This document shows positions 1-11,219 of a stretch of 64,000 bases of DNA, piece after piece. Where the stretch lies: positions 310,001 to 374,000 of the forward strand of contig JAADJZ010000018.1 in assembly GCA_011032825.1 (NCBI GenBank). Direction: 5' to 3'. The notes under the pieces were generated by a model. It ran no database searches and was not told the DNA's origin. It saw nothing but the letters and a program-made list of their open reading frames with translations. How positions within the stretch are numbered: the first letter of the stretch is position 1; each line of letters opens with the position of its first letter. This DNA is from Massariosphaeria phaeospora (lineage: Eukaryota > Ascomycota > Dothideomycetes > Pleosporales). The translations under genes were made by a program, and so were the position numbers.

Positions 1-2701
1 GGTTGAGGTTATATCCATCGCCTTTCTCCATGGTCAACGCGTAGTTGTTGACTTTCGGTCGAAGTTGTTTATGCTCACCGATCAGTACCAGCTGTTTGGT
101 GGTCGGAGTCATCGCGGTAAGGACATGACTCTCTAGAATTTCGCCTGCTTCTTCGACCAGTATTATACCAGGAGACACCTTCTGGAGCTGTTCTGTGTAC
201 ATAGCAGCTGCAGTCGTTGTGCAACCGATTATGCGCTTTTGTTCCAGGATGTGAGCTGACTTTTGGCGAAAGAGCTGATCGATAAGATCGCGGCACTGAT
301 TATACTTGTGTATCAGATTCCCAACCTCAGCAACGTGCTCTTCCGTCATCTCTTTTATCCAGCGGCTATGAACAGTAAACCGAGCCTGAGGATCAAGTTT
401 CCAAACATCGCGATACTCACCCCTAACGACTGCCTGTGGAACTCGGTTATTTGTACCGTTCATCCATTGTTTTAGCAAGTAATGTGGGTCGATGCGCCTA
501 CCGCGCTTTCCAACTACAATCCCACCATCATCACTGTCTAGAATCTGAAACGCATCGAAGAACCATGAGTCGTCAGATAGTTCCAAATAGTCGAGTAGAT
601 CTTGATCCGTAATACGAGTGGTTCGGAATATGGCCACCTTCTTCATTAACGTCTCATAGTAGGCTTCGGACTCCAACTTCTGATATTCAATCATGCTCGA
701 CGTCTGTCGGCTCATTTTATACGTGTTCTGCTGTTCAGAGATGCTGAGGTGTTTCGTGCTAGCGTCAAACCTCCCGCCAATTCGAACCATGGCACTCTGA
801 GGGATGCCAATATTCTGCAAGTCGAGGAGGAACTGGTCCAGTGCATGGTTTGTGAATGTCTGTACAAGTATTGTCTCACTTGTGTGATCATGTAAGATCT
901 TCGCAATTAGAGCGCCAAGAAACAACTTTCCAGTACCTAAGTTTGTCAATCACAGTCTTTCATTGGAGCTTAGCAATCATAGATGGAACATACCTGGAGG
1001 ACCTTGTATAAGACTTACTCTCTTCGCTAGACCAATGAGTAGCGACTCAGCCTGAGCGTTGTCAAGATTCACGCTTCTAGTGGTTCGGAGTATATTTTGT
1101 AGATCGCTGTCCAAATTCTCTCGGATCGTATTGATGATCGTCGATGGATGAATACCAGTCAAAGCCTCACTTGAGTCTGGTCCCAACTCGAGCAGCTGTT
1201 CTTGAAGCGGTACTTCAGACATGTTTTGTAGTCGCTTTAGGATTGGCTCGTACGCGAAGACTGCCGTGTCGACTTGGACGAACAGAAGATCTGATGCAAG
1301 TTTACTAGCGAGTAATACCTTCTTGAACGAGTTTTCATCGCTGACGCGCAAGACCAGAACGGGCGGCTGTTTCGCAAGCATATCTGTGTCTCGATCGACC
1401 GAAGCGAATGCTACAATGTTTCCATTACTGATAAGGCATCCAAGCGACTGGTGTTTGATGATCTTGCTGTTCTCCATCAGGAATTTCTTGCGCGCTGGCA
1501 CGTTATTTTGTAGATGTCTGAGCTGACTCAGTTGAGGAATGTCTTCTCTGCATTGAAGCTTTATACAGCAGTGCTTCCGCTTAACCTCAGGCCCACAGTC
1601 AATCCCGATGAAAGTGAGACCTTCGAGTACAAGTTTGCGGCGGCCCCGCTTTTGACCTGTGGCTATCTGGAAGTCGTTGCGCAGTTCCCCGAGGAGATCT
1701 TTCCGCAGCAACCGAAATTGATTGTCTAGGTGCGTTGCGCCTCGATGCTAGGATTCTATGGCTTCAATAGCGTCAGTCCTTCTATAGAAAGGCCTTTCTG
1801 TATTCGCGAACTCATCGGACGTCGGCAGGATTTTGATCTTGCGGAAGTCTGCAAAATCATTATCATGACGGCCACCTGGTCCGTCTTGGACATCAGTGGA
1901 AGAGCGCTGGAGGATGTGTTGAATCTTATAGCCAATATTGCGGACTTCTAATGAGGACGAGTTGATGAAAGACTCATATTGTGTGACGCGTTCCGCCACA
2001 TCTCGCACATCCGGGAAGGCTTCGTTGCGACTGCAAAGGATTTCATGGAGCAGCCAAGCAAGCTCGTGGGTGCCATCTTCCGTAAGAATCCCCGCATGAT
2101 GGGCCTCAACGAATGTATTCCAGAAGGTAAGGGGTTCGACGATTTGTTCGAGGACGCGATGCAGGAATTGGCCGGCGTAGAGATGCTTGAGCGATGGATC
2201 GTGGAGGTAGCGAAGAGTCGCGGTCGCAGGCCCGTTGAGGAAAGTACTGGATGAGTTTAGCAAGCGCGCCGAAGTTACGCGTCCCTCAGTCCTGGGGAGG
2301 TTTGGATGGAAGTCTTGGAATCTCGGAGTGTTGGAGGGGCTTGGGGGCCGGTGGCTGGTGATGTGGCGGTGTTGATTACTAACACCTGACACAGACTAAA
2401 CACCACAACCTCCACCTCCACCAATGTCCATCATCTCGAGCGGACCGCCGATGGTAGAAGAGACGAAATGGAAACCTTACCTATCCCGTTGAAAGCGGAA
2501 GACTTTGGCCACTGCGTTCAGTTCTTCAGGCGCCGCTATCAAATTCTCCACGCACTTGGACGCATCGTTTTGGGCACACAAGGCTTCCAAAAAGCGATTT
2601 CCATCAGCCGCCGTCTTCAATTCGCGATATCCATGAATGACTCCGTTGAAGAGCTTCGTCAATCTGGCCACACGCTTCGCTACCTCCTCCTGGTCCGCCA
2701 T
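1..2701 (-). CDS. ZNFX1-like (NFX1-type zinc finger) superfamily 1 RNA helicase, partial, with one in-frame stop
   Basis: Exons by eye: 2701-2481, 2378-994 and 936-1, running off the left edge, with introns of 102 and 57 nt in consistent phase. The N-terminal region is typical of fungal NFX1-type helicases (VARLTKLF; then RHDNDFADFRKIKILPT, followed by the LDNQFRLLRKDLLGEL block). Walker A (LIQGPPG/TGK) spans the second intron. Further on are GCTTTAAAM, a Walker B-like ILVEEAGE and a motif resembling GDHKQLRP. Zinc fingers would lie beyond the edge. Relatives act in RNA silencing and heterochromatin pathways; that role is inferred here. Oddity: codon 284 is TAG (1748-1750) with the same frame open and conserved on both sides and no GT-AG intron to remove it. 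The gene may be a recent pseudogene, or the base may be wrong. Confidence 0.8.
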
Positions 2702-3166
2702 GAGACGAAATTCGAGTAGAGATGGGTGCGAATGTTAGAGAGGCAACGATGTAGGTAACGCGTCTGCCTGGAGAACCTCCGGCCTTTTGAATAATCATGG
2801 GGGTCGACTGCACAGCATTCCGATGTCTGCGAGACGCCTGCGTGGGACCAGACAGTGCAAACTGATTGCTACATATCTGTGGGCTCATATGCGGCAAAGC
2901 GCACATTGATACCGTCTCGACACACTCAAGCCTATCACCTGTATGTTGTGTCACCAGCATGAGCAAACAACGCCACTCCAACGCGGTCAACCTTGCTTGC
3001 TCAGGCAACACTGAGTATTTGAACGCGATAGGTCTCTGTTCAGTACGAGGCTTTATCAGACTACAGCCCCACAGGCATCACTATTTTTCGCACTTTCCAC
3101 GTTTCTCCGTCCCCTAACTCACAACTCGCTCTCTTTGATTTGATTTGACTCCCAAGCACTTCAAAC
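2702..3166. other. Intergenic, divergent promoter region
   Basis: Spacer between the helicase start (minus) and the next gene (plus). No convincing coding or repeat structure seen; short ORFs on both strands look random. Confidence 0.5.
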
Positions 3167-4613
3167 ATGACATACTACCAAGGCGGCGGATTCGCTTCCT
3201 GAGGCGGCCGCAGCGGCAAAGCTCCGCCCTTCAAGAAACGCAATGGACAGGCCAAACCTGATCTTGGAAAGAGTCCCCTAGGTGAACTCTTGACTACAAT
3301 CGGCGAAGAGGACTGCAGTGCATCATTGCGAGATCTTCCCTCTGATGCCGGCATCACTGCATGCAAATATATTGCTTCGTACAGTTGGTTGAACGAGAAG
3401 GAACCTACTATAATCGTCCCGGGTCTGTACGTCCCTCCTACTTTTGAGGTTCTACCTAAAAAATTCAGGCAAACCTCCCCTCTGGACCCCTCTACAAGCA
3501 CCGAAACGCTTAAGTGTAGATACCGGGCAATATTTCCGCGACCCGAACGCCGCGAGATTCCCACGCTACCCAATCGAGCCCGCTGTCCAAGCCATTTTCG
3601 AGTCCCACCAGGCATTCCCCACAGAAGACATCGATGTCTTCGCCTGCGGAAGCACGATGGGCCACCTTCTCCGCTTCGTGCGGGCCGTGGACAAGCCGTT
3701 CCGGTTCAGCGTCCAAGTCATCGGTAACACTGTGTTCTTCGTTCGAAAGGAGAACGACCCCAGGGAGATAATTCCGGACATACGAGGATATAGCCACACG
3801 TTTCCGGACGAGTATACGACTTGGGAGGCCGATGTCAAAGGGTCGGATACGCATCAACGGCTCATACAGTATGAATTTGGAGGGTCCAAGTGCTTGATGC
3901 GCTTCGAGTGTGAAGGCTACATCGACAAATTGGCAGCCAAGGATAAGGCCAAGTCCAACAGTGTAGCACCCGGCGATAACGATATATTCCAATCGTTCAA
4001 GGCTACGTCCGTCAGCCAAAAGGCTTCCAACGTGCAGGACTCCTTGGTAATCAAGACATCCGGTTCCGAGATACCCCAGTCGTCCATCTTCGACCTGAAG
4101 ACCCGTTCACACCAATACAAGGCGAGCGTAGACATGACAGACTTCTACCCCGTGCTCTGGCTAGAGCAGATCCCAAACTTTATCATCGCGTATCACGATG
4201 GTGCCGGACTATTCCACGACATCCGAGTCCAAGACATCCGCCATTCTGTTCGAGAATGGGAAACAGACAACGAGGCTGCCAGACGCCGCCTTGCAGTGCT
4301 CCTGCGCCGCATCGTCGAAGCGGTGAGAGCTGATCCCCGCGGCCTTCTCGAGGTATACAGTCCGTGCAAAGACCGGCTCGAGATCCGGAAGCAGGTTGGA
4401 GATGGCGTGGAAACTTTACCTCCTGTGCTGAAAGCGCGATGGGAGGAAGGTACTACGTTTGCGGTCTCTGGGGACGAGGAGCCGTGCGCAATGAGCGCTG
4501 AGGAAACACGTTCTGGTCTAGAAGAGCCGGACTCTGAAGATGATGACGGAGAAAAGGACTTCACTGCCTGCTCTGCAGAGACCTGTGGCTATTGTGGGCG
4601 ATGCTCGTACTAG
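3167..4613 (+). CDS. Conserved fungal protein (family often labelled geranylgeranyl pyrophosphate synthetase), with one in-frame stop
   Basis: Exons 3167-3422 and 3469-4613, joined by a 46-nt intron that restores the IVPGKPPLWTPL core. Conserved blocks: IASYSWL, IVPG, PPLWTPL, YFRDPNAARFPRYP, DVFACGSTMGHLLRFV, then a basic and acidic C-terminus ending in a Cys-rich CGYCGRCSY. About 466 codons. From memory, relatives carry the name geranylgeranyl pyrophosphate synthetase, but I see no DDxxD prenyltransferase motif, so I do not accept that function. Oddity: the natural start ATG at 3167 is followed after 11 codons by TGA (3200-3202), after which the same frame continues with a basic, Gly-rich stretch. 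The next in-frame ATG lies in exon 2, beyond the conserved core, so the mutation should be damaging unless it is an artefact. Confidence 0.65.
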
Positions 4614-4802
4614 CACACTATCCACGCTTGATCTGGGCCAAATTCGTACGATTGGTAGTACAACACCCTTCATAGTGATTATATCTACATTACAACGATA
4701 CACATCCTTTCGGACGCGAGGCATTCCTCGCAAATCCAGCGTCCACCCAACCCTCTATGCCCCACACCCCTCGCCCTTCAATCCACCCCCCCACCCCCGC
4801 AC

Positions 4803-5434
4803 CTACAAAAGCGTCCCCGGATCATTCCCAGAATCTTCCTCCCAAACCCCAAACTCCAGCCCCCCCAACCCCGCACTGCACCAATTCATCTCGCACAGCA
4901 AGCTCGTCAGCTCGGTTCCGCGACACTTGTCGTCGCCAATCTTCCACACGCGCAAGTAGCCCGTGCGCAGATACCCGTCGTCCAGCACGATGAAGTGGTG
5001 GTAATCCACACACGCGTCCATGGGCGCCTCGCTGAGAAACACCGCACAGTCTTCCACCGTCTGTCCTAGGAAGGGTCACTTCCAGGCGCGCGAGATGGGC
5101 GCTTCGGTGCCTTCCTCGTAGCGCACTGACGGGGGCGTGGAGATCTTGCGCGGTGCGGAGGCCCACGTGCTGGCGAGCCAGAGGGAGCTAGCGCCGACCT
5201 GAGCGTGGTTGGCGCGTAGGATGCGATCGAGTTCCAGGGATAGTGGGTGAATGGGTGAGGCTCATGATGGGGTGGGCGGGATAAGATAGACGATTGGGTT
5301 GGATTGTGCGCAGTGCATTATATCATATACAAGAAGATACTTACGCTATTGGGCACGTCGACAAGCATAAACAACGCGAAGTTTCCGTCGACCTGCTCGT
5401 TTACATTCTCCAACCCATCATGGCAGATCGCCAT
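4803..5434 (-). CDS. Unrecognised conserved-looking protein, with one in-frame stop
   Basis: Exons by eye: 5434-5345 (the start may lie further upstream), intron of 146 nt beginning GTAAGT and ending CTCAG, then 5198-4803. The translation is coherent: VDGNFALFMLVDVP, then SSLWLASTW, VEDCAVFLSEAPMDACVDYHHF, IVLDDGYLRTGYLRVWKIGDD. I do not recognise the family. The frame is interrupted by TGA at 5078-5076 between RAWK and PFLGQ. Both sides are in the same frame and no normal intron can remove it. This is the third consecutive gene in the window with a single nonsense codon, so I treat it as a probable pseudogene or a sequence error. An antisense ORF at 5304-5549 also looks slightly protein-like. 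Confidence 0.45.
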
Positions 5435-6352
5435 CGCTGCGAGCCGCGTCGAGTCGACGCAGTCTGCGCTAGAAACGCTGGGCGTACGTATCGCCGATTA
5501 TTTTGACGCTGGAAAGCTACAGGCTGTGGTTTTGATACACTCTAGGTAATTCCTGCGAATGTGGAATTTGCGGAGAATTTTTTAAAAGATGGTATAAGGA
5601 GCGCCGGAGCGATGCATATCTGCATACAATTAGGCAGATGCACCGATGACGTAATCCCTACCCCTTCCTCGTACACGCATTCGCGTACTTTTTTATCATA
5701 ACCAGGTAGACAGCGGACAGCATGTCTAGACAAAAGAACTCTTATGAAACAACCAAGCAAAAACTACTTTTCAACTAATTCATCCTCCGATTCATTCAGC
5801 CTTATTTTCACAATAGTCCATCATTAATCTAACCCGCGTCCCTGTAACTTTTATCGGGCTCCTTCAGGAGCGCTAGATAACGCTGTATCAACAGACATTT
5901 TCAAAGTAGTAATTGGTCGCGTACCGAGCTGCAGGTAGCGAGCATGGCGGCGTCGGGCATGTTTTGCGGGTTGGTAGAAGCCTTGCGCTTGAGCTTGGGA
6001 TTGCCGGGCGGCTTGACCTCCCTCCAGCTAACATCAGGGGTAAATCTGCGCAGGCGCAAAAAACGAAATGCTGAGTATCAGGGTTGTCTCTCTCGTGCGG
6101 CTGGCTGTAAGAACTAGATCGTCTATTGAGGATGACGGAGTGATAGAGCTGAGAAGTTCCTCTTTGGTGTTTTACGCTTCTGCAGAGGAACAAGTTATGA
6201 GAGATAAGGTTGCAATGAGTGACTGTACCCTCATCTAATCAAAGTCAGTACGCAAGCAACGGCATCGTAAAGATAAACAGATTAATCACCAAGCATCTCA
6301 ACGACATTGCATCCTCTCCGCTCACGCTAACCATCTCCACCAAGTGCCCTCC
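5435..6352. other. Intergenic, nothing recognised
   Basis: About 0.9 kb. A 101-codon minus-strand ORF at 5888-6193 is low-complexity at its N-terminus, matches no family I know, and is not called. Confidence 0.4.
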
Positions 6353-7246
6353 CTACCCTTCAAACTTGATCTTGCCCTCACTGACATCCGGATAAACATC
6401 AAAGCGCCTCTGCTCATAAACCGGGATCCCCTTCCTCACCTCCTCAATGCGCCCCGCCTGCAACTCCTGCACCACAACCCCCTCCTTCTCATCCAACTCC
6501 TGCAGCACCTCGGCATTCGGCCCCACCGCCATGCTATGCCCCCAAGCATTGTACTCGGCCTGCATGTCCCGCGCCGGACTGCACAGCCCGACGTACACCT
6601 GGTTATCCATAGCGCGCGCCCTGGCCTGCAATTCCCAGTGCAGCGCCCCAGTCGTGAGATTGAAGGCGCCAGGGTAGAGCAGCAGGAACGCGCCCTTGCG
6701 CGCCGCGATGGTCGCGAGCTCGGGGAAGCGGATGTCGTAGCAGATGGCGACGGCGATGGTGCCGTATTCGGGGAGGTCGATGAGCGTGAGCTTGTTGCCC
6801 GGACTAAGGACGTCGCTTTCGCGGAACTTGATTTTGCCGGGGATGTCGATGTCGAAGAGATGCACTTTGCGGTGCGTGGCGAGCAGTTCGCCGCTCGGCG
6901 CGAACGTCAGGCTCGTGTTGTACAGCTTGTCTGTTTTCTCTTCGAGTTCGGGGATGCTGCCGCCGACGATGTAGGCGTTTGCTTCTTTGGCCAACTTCGA
7001 GAGCGCGTGGAAGGTGGGTGATTGCTTTTCCGTCGGCGGAGAGGGGAGCAGTGTCTCGGCGTACTGCGGAAAGTACTTGGTGCCGTAGGGAGAGTTGAAG
7101 CATTCGGGCAGGACCACGATCTTTGCGCCGGCGCTGGTGGCTTCGAGAACCTTTGTGCGTGCGTGCGAGAGGTTGTGCGCCTTGTCGGCTGTGCTGGCGA
7201 GCTGGACGAGGGCCAGTTTGACGGATTTTTTGAGTAACTGTGCCAT
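6353..7246 (-). CDS. Nitrilase-superfamily omega-amidase (NIT2/NIT3-like)
   Basis: Single exon, 297 aa from the ATG at 7246; an upstream GTG-initiated extension is ignored. The carbon-nitrogen hydrolase catalytic triad is visible: Glu48 in LPECFNSPYG, Lys127 in HRKVHLFDID and Cys169 in ICYDIRFPEL. The segment IPGKIKFRESDVL and the length match the NIT2/yeast NIT3 group, which hydrolyses alpha-ketoglutaramate and alpha-ketosuccinamate to clear transamination products of glutamine and asparagine. No targeting signal is obvious, so it is probably cytosolic. Alternative: another branch of the same superfamily; the FxxDIDIPG context makes omega-amidase the best guess. Confidence 0.92.
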   Translation of the reverse strand: MAQLLKKSVKLALVQLASTADKAHNLSHARTKVLEATSAGAKIVVLPECFNSPYGTKYFPQYAETLLPSPPTEKQSPTFHALSKLAKEANAYIVGGSIPELEEKTDKLYNTSLTFAPSGELLATHRKVHLFDIDIPGKIKFRESDVLSPGNKLTLIDLPEYGTIAVAICYDIRFPELATIAARKGAFLLLYPGAFNLTTGALHWELQARARAMDNQVYVGLCSPARDMQAEYNAWGHSMAVGPNAEVLQELDEKEGVVVQELQAGRIEEVRKGIPVYEQRRFDVYPDVSEGKIKFEG

Positions 7247-8136
7247 CTTGAATAACGTGAGTGCTGCGAGATCGACCACCAGGCAGAAGCTGTTTAACTA
7301 TCTTGTTGACAAGGTGCTGGATTTAAGGCGGCTGCAGGTGCCAGAGTGAGTGGCATGTTGATGGAGTGGGGAAGACGCTGCACCGACAAGCCGGCCCCGA
7401 TCTACCTATGTCATACTCCCGAGGTCGGCTAGACCTGCCCACAAGCCCTGACGTCCGCTCTCAACACCATGCCAAGAATCACCAGTCTCGGAGAATTTCG
7501 CAATCTAGAGCTATGCGAGAAGTCACGACATAGCAAAGGAGCCAAGTCCAACAAATTTTTGATTTTTTTGGAGTGTTTCTCATATCTTCCAATCTCTCTA
7601 AAGATTGCTATAGTCCACGACGTGCATAGAACCCGCTTAATATAGTGTCATGGGACGTCCCGCATGGGAGGAAGAGAGCGAAGAAATTGAAAATAACCTT
7701 TTGTACACCACTCGGCATCGGCGCATGTGTACGAGTTCCAAAAAAACTGTAAGGACAGTTCTGGCCTCAGATTGCGCCCACCTTCCATTCATTATGCAAC
7801 CAGGACCGAATCGCATCAGACAGTCAATGACGCCTTGACGAGCGGATATCTATCCACCGATGATGGTGTTCCTTGGAAACGCCAAGGCAATGCAGATAGC
7901 GAAAGGAAAGAAACATGAAAGAGAGTGGGCACCGGACGTGCTTTTGATGTCGAACATAGCATCATGTCCTCAGCTGAATACGAAACATTCGATAGGAAAT
8001 AGACGTCTTTTCTTTCCAACTGCCCTTGAAGCAAGCGCTAGTTAGTGTTGCCATTTCGATACATCCTAGATTGTCAGTTCCAGGTGTTCAACAGAAATTC
8101 GGGCCTCTCACTTTTGGTAGGCCGACTCTGACCCTC
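7247..8136. other. Intergenic, nothing recognised
   Basis: About 0.9 kb between the nitrilase start and the 3' end of the Ser-rich gene. Only short random ORFs. Confidence 0.4.
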
Positions 8137-11100
8137 TCATAAAGCACCAGTCGCGTGTGCGACCAAAATAGGTACAAGTAGACCACAGCACAGAGTCATG
8201 GTCACTGCCACTCCGGCACCTAGGGCGATACGCTTTGGTTTTGCCGAACAGTGCCCAAGCCGGCCTTGAGTCCAATTGATGATGATGAAGTCGCCCATCG
8301 AACGGTACAGCAGGAGCATCGGTGGAAGGATGCAGAACAAGCCGAATATGATCCATGACTTCTGTCGTCGCTCTTCTTCGTCCTTGGGATCGACAGCACG
8401 CTCCACGCAGAGCAGGTGAGGCGAATGCTCCTTGGCTATCTGTTGTTGTAGAGTGGTCTGGCTCGCTATGGTACGTAACGGGGTGTTTGTGTTGCTAGTC
8501 GATGGGCGCCCACTGATATCGGATCTGACGAGACGTGATACATGCGTGCTATGGCCTGAAGATACCTCCACATCCGGAGCCAGAACCATCTCGCGCAACC
8601 TGGTTTGACCGGTCACAGCGGAACGACTATGGAGGCGCGGTCGGCTAGGTGTCTTGACGGGATAGCGACTCGGGCCAGACAATGGAGACGAATTTTCTTG
8701 AACCGGCTGCATGTCCCTAAGACCAGGAAATAATGTACTCTGGGATGCCGTGCGCTCATGATGTGGGGAGTCCGAGGGGATTACCAAGCGCGAAGATCTG
8801 CTTATCTTGTTGATACTGTCGGTGCGATCGGGTGATCTGTAAAAGCCCGAGTAGCGAGATCGTCTGTTCTGGGCGCTTGAGGCCGAGCTCAAACGAGCTC
8901 CTGGACTGCTGGTGTTGGCAATGCTGCTTCCAACTTCGTGCATACCGGTACCCTGCGGCGTACCAGTCAGGTTACCCTTTGGGCCGATGACGGAAACCTT
9001 TTCAAACGAGTTCTCACGTGCCAAGCCATTAGCTTGCTTAGTGCTAGGTGTAGGTGGTTCCGCGCGTATGGAGGGTTGGGAGCTGTAACCCTGAGATGGT
9101 AGCGGCTCATCATCGTATAGAATATCGTCGTTAGGACCAGAATTAAGCAGTTCTTGGGTTTCCTTGTCGCTCAGTGCATACGGATCTGGAGGGTTAACAA
9201 ATGGTACAAAGGCGTACGGCTGGTCCGCAACACTCCTTCTGCCCGTGTTGTGCTGTTCGCATGCACGTGTTGGAGTACGAAAGAGTGGTACAGTCGTAGA
9301 TTGAGGCGGACTCGAAGTCTGAGGATTATCATGAGTCTCGTACGGTGCGGATCGAACGCTCGCCCGGGTGGCCAATACGGGTGGTGATGAGTTGAAAGGA
9401 TGTTCATGAGACGGTAGCGGATTTGGATGGGAATAAAAAGGATCACTGTGGTCCCTGGGGAGAAAGCCGCTGTTCGAAAACTCTACGCTCTCTCGGCTGC
9501 CATCGCTGCTGCTATAGTCTGCAATACTGTCTTCTACCGAGGGTCGTCCAGCTTGGCTATTATGTTCCACCGTCTCCCAGTCGGCTCTTTCGTCTTCAGC
9601 AGGGTCGCGCAAAGCTTGAGATGCAATTTCTGGGGTCATGTCATCAGATTGCTTGCTTCGAAGTAGGTTACCGGACCCTCGCCTGGCCCATATAACTGGA
9701 ATACTACCTTTTCTGTTCTCTGCCACAATACTTCCAAATATCCGGTCAGCCTGGTCAAGGGCCTCTTGTGGCGTATGAGGACTTTTCTGTCCTTCCGACT
9801 GGGAGTATGAAGACGATGGCTCAAGTGCTTGGGCTGTCACGGGCGGGAGCGCCGCGCTAGAGTCCACGACTTCTGCAGCCAACGGCCGAGACATGTGCAA
9901 AAGATGCCGGGTATCTCCGTAAGATGATCCACCAGAAAACAACTCAGATGGATCTGGTCGGCCGTAGAAGTTCGGATCCACATCACGGTCAAATGGAGGG
10001 GCCAAAGGGGGAGCGATTGAAGGGGGTAAACCGGGATTGCGAATGATGGTAGCCTTTCTCGCTCGCCCAGTTTGAATAGGAGAAACGACGTAGTCATCGT
10101 TACGGGAACCACGATCGCCGTCATGTAGACCAAACTCGAAGTCGCTGAATCCAGATAGAGTCCTTCCTAACCGCGGTGGTTGCAGGTCAGATGGATTTTT
10201 GGTTGTACTGATGCCCGGCAGAGCCGGAACTTGATGGTCTATCCCCTCTTCATTGAGGGTTGGGAGAGAGCTGCTCGTTGTATCACGCCCGTCGTACTGA
10301 TCAATCAACTTGCTGAGGGTGTCGGTATTTTCGTGGGTAGATTGAACATCCTGTAGCGCAGAGCGACGCCGATAGTCTTGCGTGAGTGGCCTCGAGTACC
10401 GGGCGCTAGTGCGTCGTGAATCAGGATATCCATACATACTGTCCCGGTTATAGTTGTCTAGGAATGCCTCGGCGTCGGTGCTATATCTACTGAATGCATT
10501 GCTCATCCTCCGGCTTGCGATGCTTGGTTGATACGACGCATTTCCATCGCGAGTGTAGACTGACGAGCTTGCATATATAGACGCAGTATCATAATAGCCT
10601 TTGTTGATGAAATCACTCTCGGACACGGAAGTGCGCGGATCTGCCACTCGGTCCAATTGCGTCGAGGGGTCTTCCGGTAGCATAGAAGATAAAGGCGCGG
10701 ACTTATATCGCTGCATTGAAAATCGGCCCTGCTCAATGGAGATATCCGGAGACTGCAAAGGAGACGCCACGGGGGATTCTATCGGAGATTCGATTGGAAT
10801 ATAAGACGGGATTTCCGCGGGCTGGTAACTCTTGGTAAGTGATCGTGGATAACCGCCATCGAACTGATCTGCGGTTCTGTAGGCAGGAGAGGGTAGATCC
10901 TGCAACTCCTCTTCGCGATTGGGCTCGGCATTCCTCCCCAGTTTCTTGGTCAAGCTGCGCTTGATTCCTTTCAAAGAGAACCGGAAGTCGCTCTCGGGCC
11001 TTGGTGGAAGCGGCGGGGTATTTGTGCTACTCTGAATGCTATACGCAGGCGAACTATACTCCGGTGACCGCGCAACTGGTGTCGTGGGAAAGGGAGAATT

Positions 11101-11193
11101 CGTATTGAGGGCATCTGGAGATTCTTTGGTACGCCGTGTTATAGAGCTATGAGCAGCAGAAAGATCCCGATACAAAGGCCGCTTCTGCGCCAT
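8137..11193 (-). CDS. Ser/Pro-rich protein with two C-terminal membrane helices (probably the main exon of a larger gene)
   Basis: Open frame of 1018 aa. Residues 1 to about 920 are low-complexity and rich in Ser, Pro, Arg and Asp with many SP/TP sites, so probably disordered and phosphorylated. The last 90 residues hold two hydrophobic helices (WIIFGLFCILPPMLLLY and ALGAGVAVTMTLCCGLLVPILV) separated by a short polar loop, so the long N-terminus probably faces the cytosol. No enzyme motif seen. The ATG at 11193 lies only 26 bp after the stop of the upstream ORF. A 50-nt intron (11243-11194) would fuse both frames in phase, giving 1331 aa in total. I favour the fused model but cannot prove it. 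Confidence 0.75.
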   Translation of the reverse strand: MAQKRPLYRDLSAAHSSITRRTKESPDALNTNSPFPTTPVARSPEYSSPAYSIQSSTNTPPLPPRPESDFRFSLKGIKRSLTKKLGRNAEPNREEELQDLPSPAYRTADQFDGGYPRSLTKSYQPAEIPSYIPIESPIESPVASPLQSPDISIEQGRFSMQRYKSAPLSSMLPEDPSTQLDRVADPRTSVSESDFINKGYYDTASIYASSSVYTRDGNASYQPSIASRRMSNAFSRYSTDAEAFLDNYNRDSMYGYPDSRRTSARYSRPLTQDYRRRSALQDVQSTHENTDTLSKLIDQYDGRDTTSSSLPTLNEEGIDHQVPALPGISTTKNPSDLQPPRLGRTLSGFSDFEFGLHDGDRGSRNDDYVVSPIQTGRARKATIIRNPGLPPSIAPPLAPPFDRDVDPNFYGRPDPSELFSGGSSYGDTRHLLHMSRPLAAEVVDSSAALPPVTAQALEPSSSYSQSEGQKSPHTPQEALDQADRIFGSIVAENRKGSIPVIWARRGSGNLLRSKQSDDMTPEIASQALRDPAEDERADWETVEHNSQAGRPSVEDSIADYSSSDGSRESVEFSNSGFLPRDHSDPFYSHPNPLPSHEHPFNSSPPVLATRASVRSAPYETHDNPQTSSPPQSTTVPLFRTPTRACEQHNTGRRSVADQPYAFVPFVNPPDPYALSDKETQELLNSGPNDDILYDDEPLPSQGYSSQPSIRAEPPTPSTKQANGLARENSFEKVSVIGPKGNLTGTPQGTGMHEVGSSIANTSSPGARLSSASSAQNRRSRYSGFYRSPDRTDSINKISRSSRLVIPSDSPHHERTASQSTLFPGLRDMQPVQENSSPLSGPSRYPVKTPSRPRLHSRSAVTGQTRLREMVLAPDVEVSSGHSTHVSRLVRSDISGRPSTSNTNTPLRTIASQTTLQQQIAKEHSPHLLCVERAVDPKDEEERRQKSWIIFGLFCILPPMLLLYRSMGDFIIINWTQGRLGHCSAKPKRIALGAGVAVTMTLCCGLLVPILVAHATGAL

Positions 11194-11219
11194 CTTAGGA
11201 ACAGTCAGTCATGTTTCCA

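Noticed and set aside
1748..1750. Programmed stop-codon readthrough in the helicase
   Set aside because: The bases after TAG (CATCGA) do not fit known readthrough contexts, and two neighbouring genes also have stops, so mutation or sequence error is simpler.
5304..5549. 81-codon plus-strand ORF with a protein-like C-terminus
   Set aside because: Overlaps the better-supported minus-strand exon 5434-5345, and no splice partner was found.
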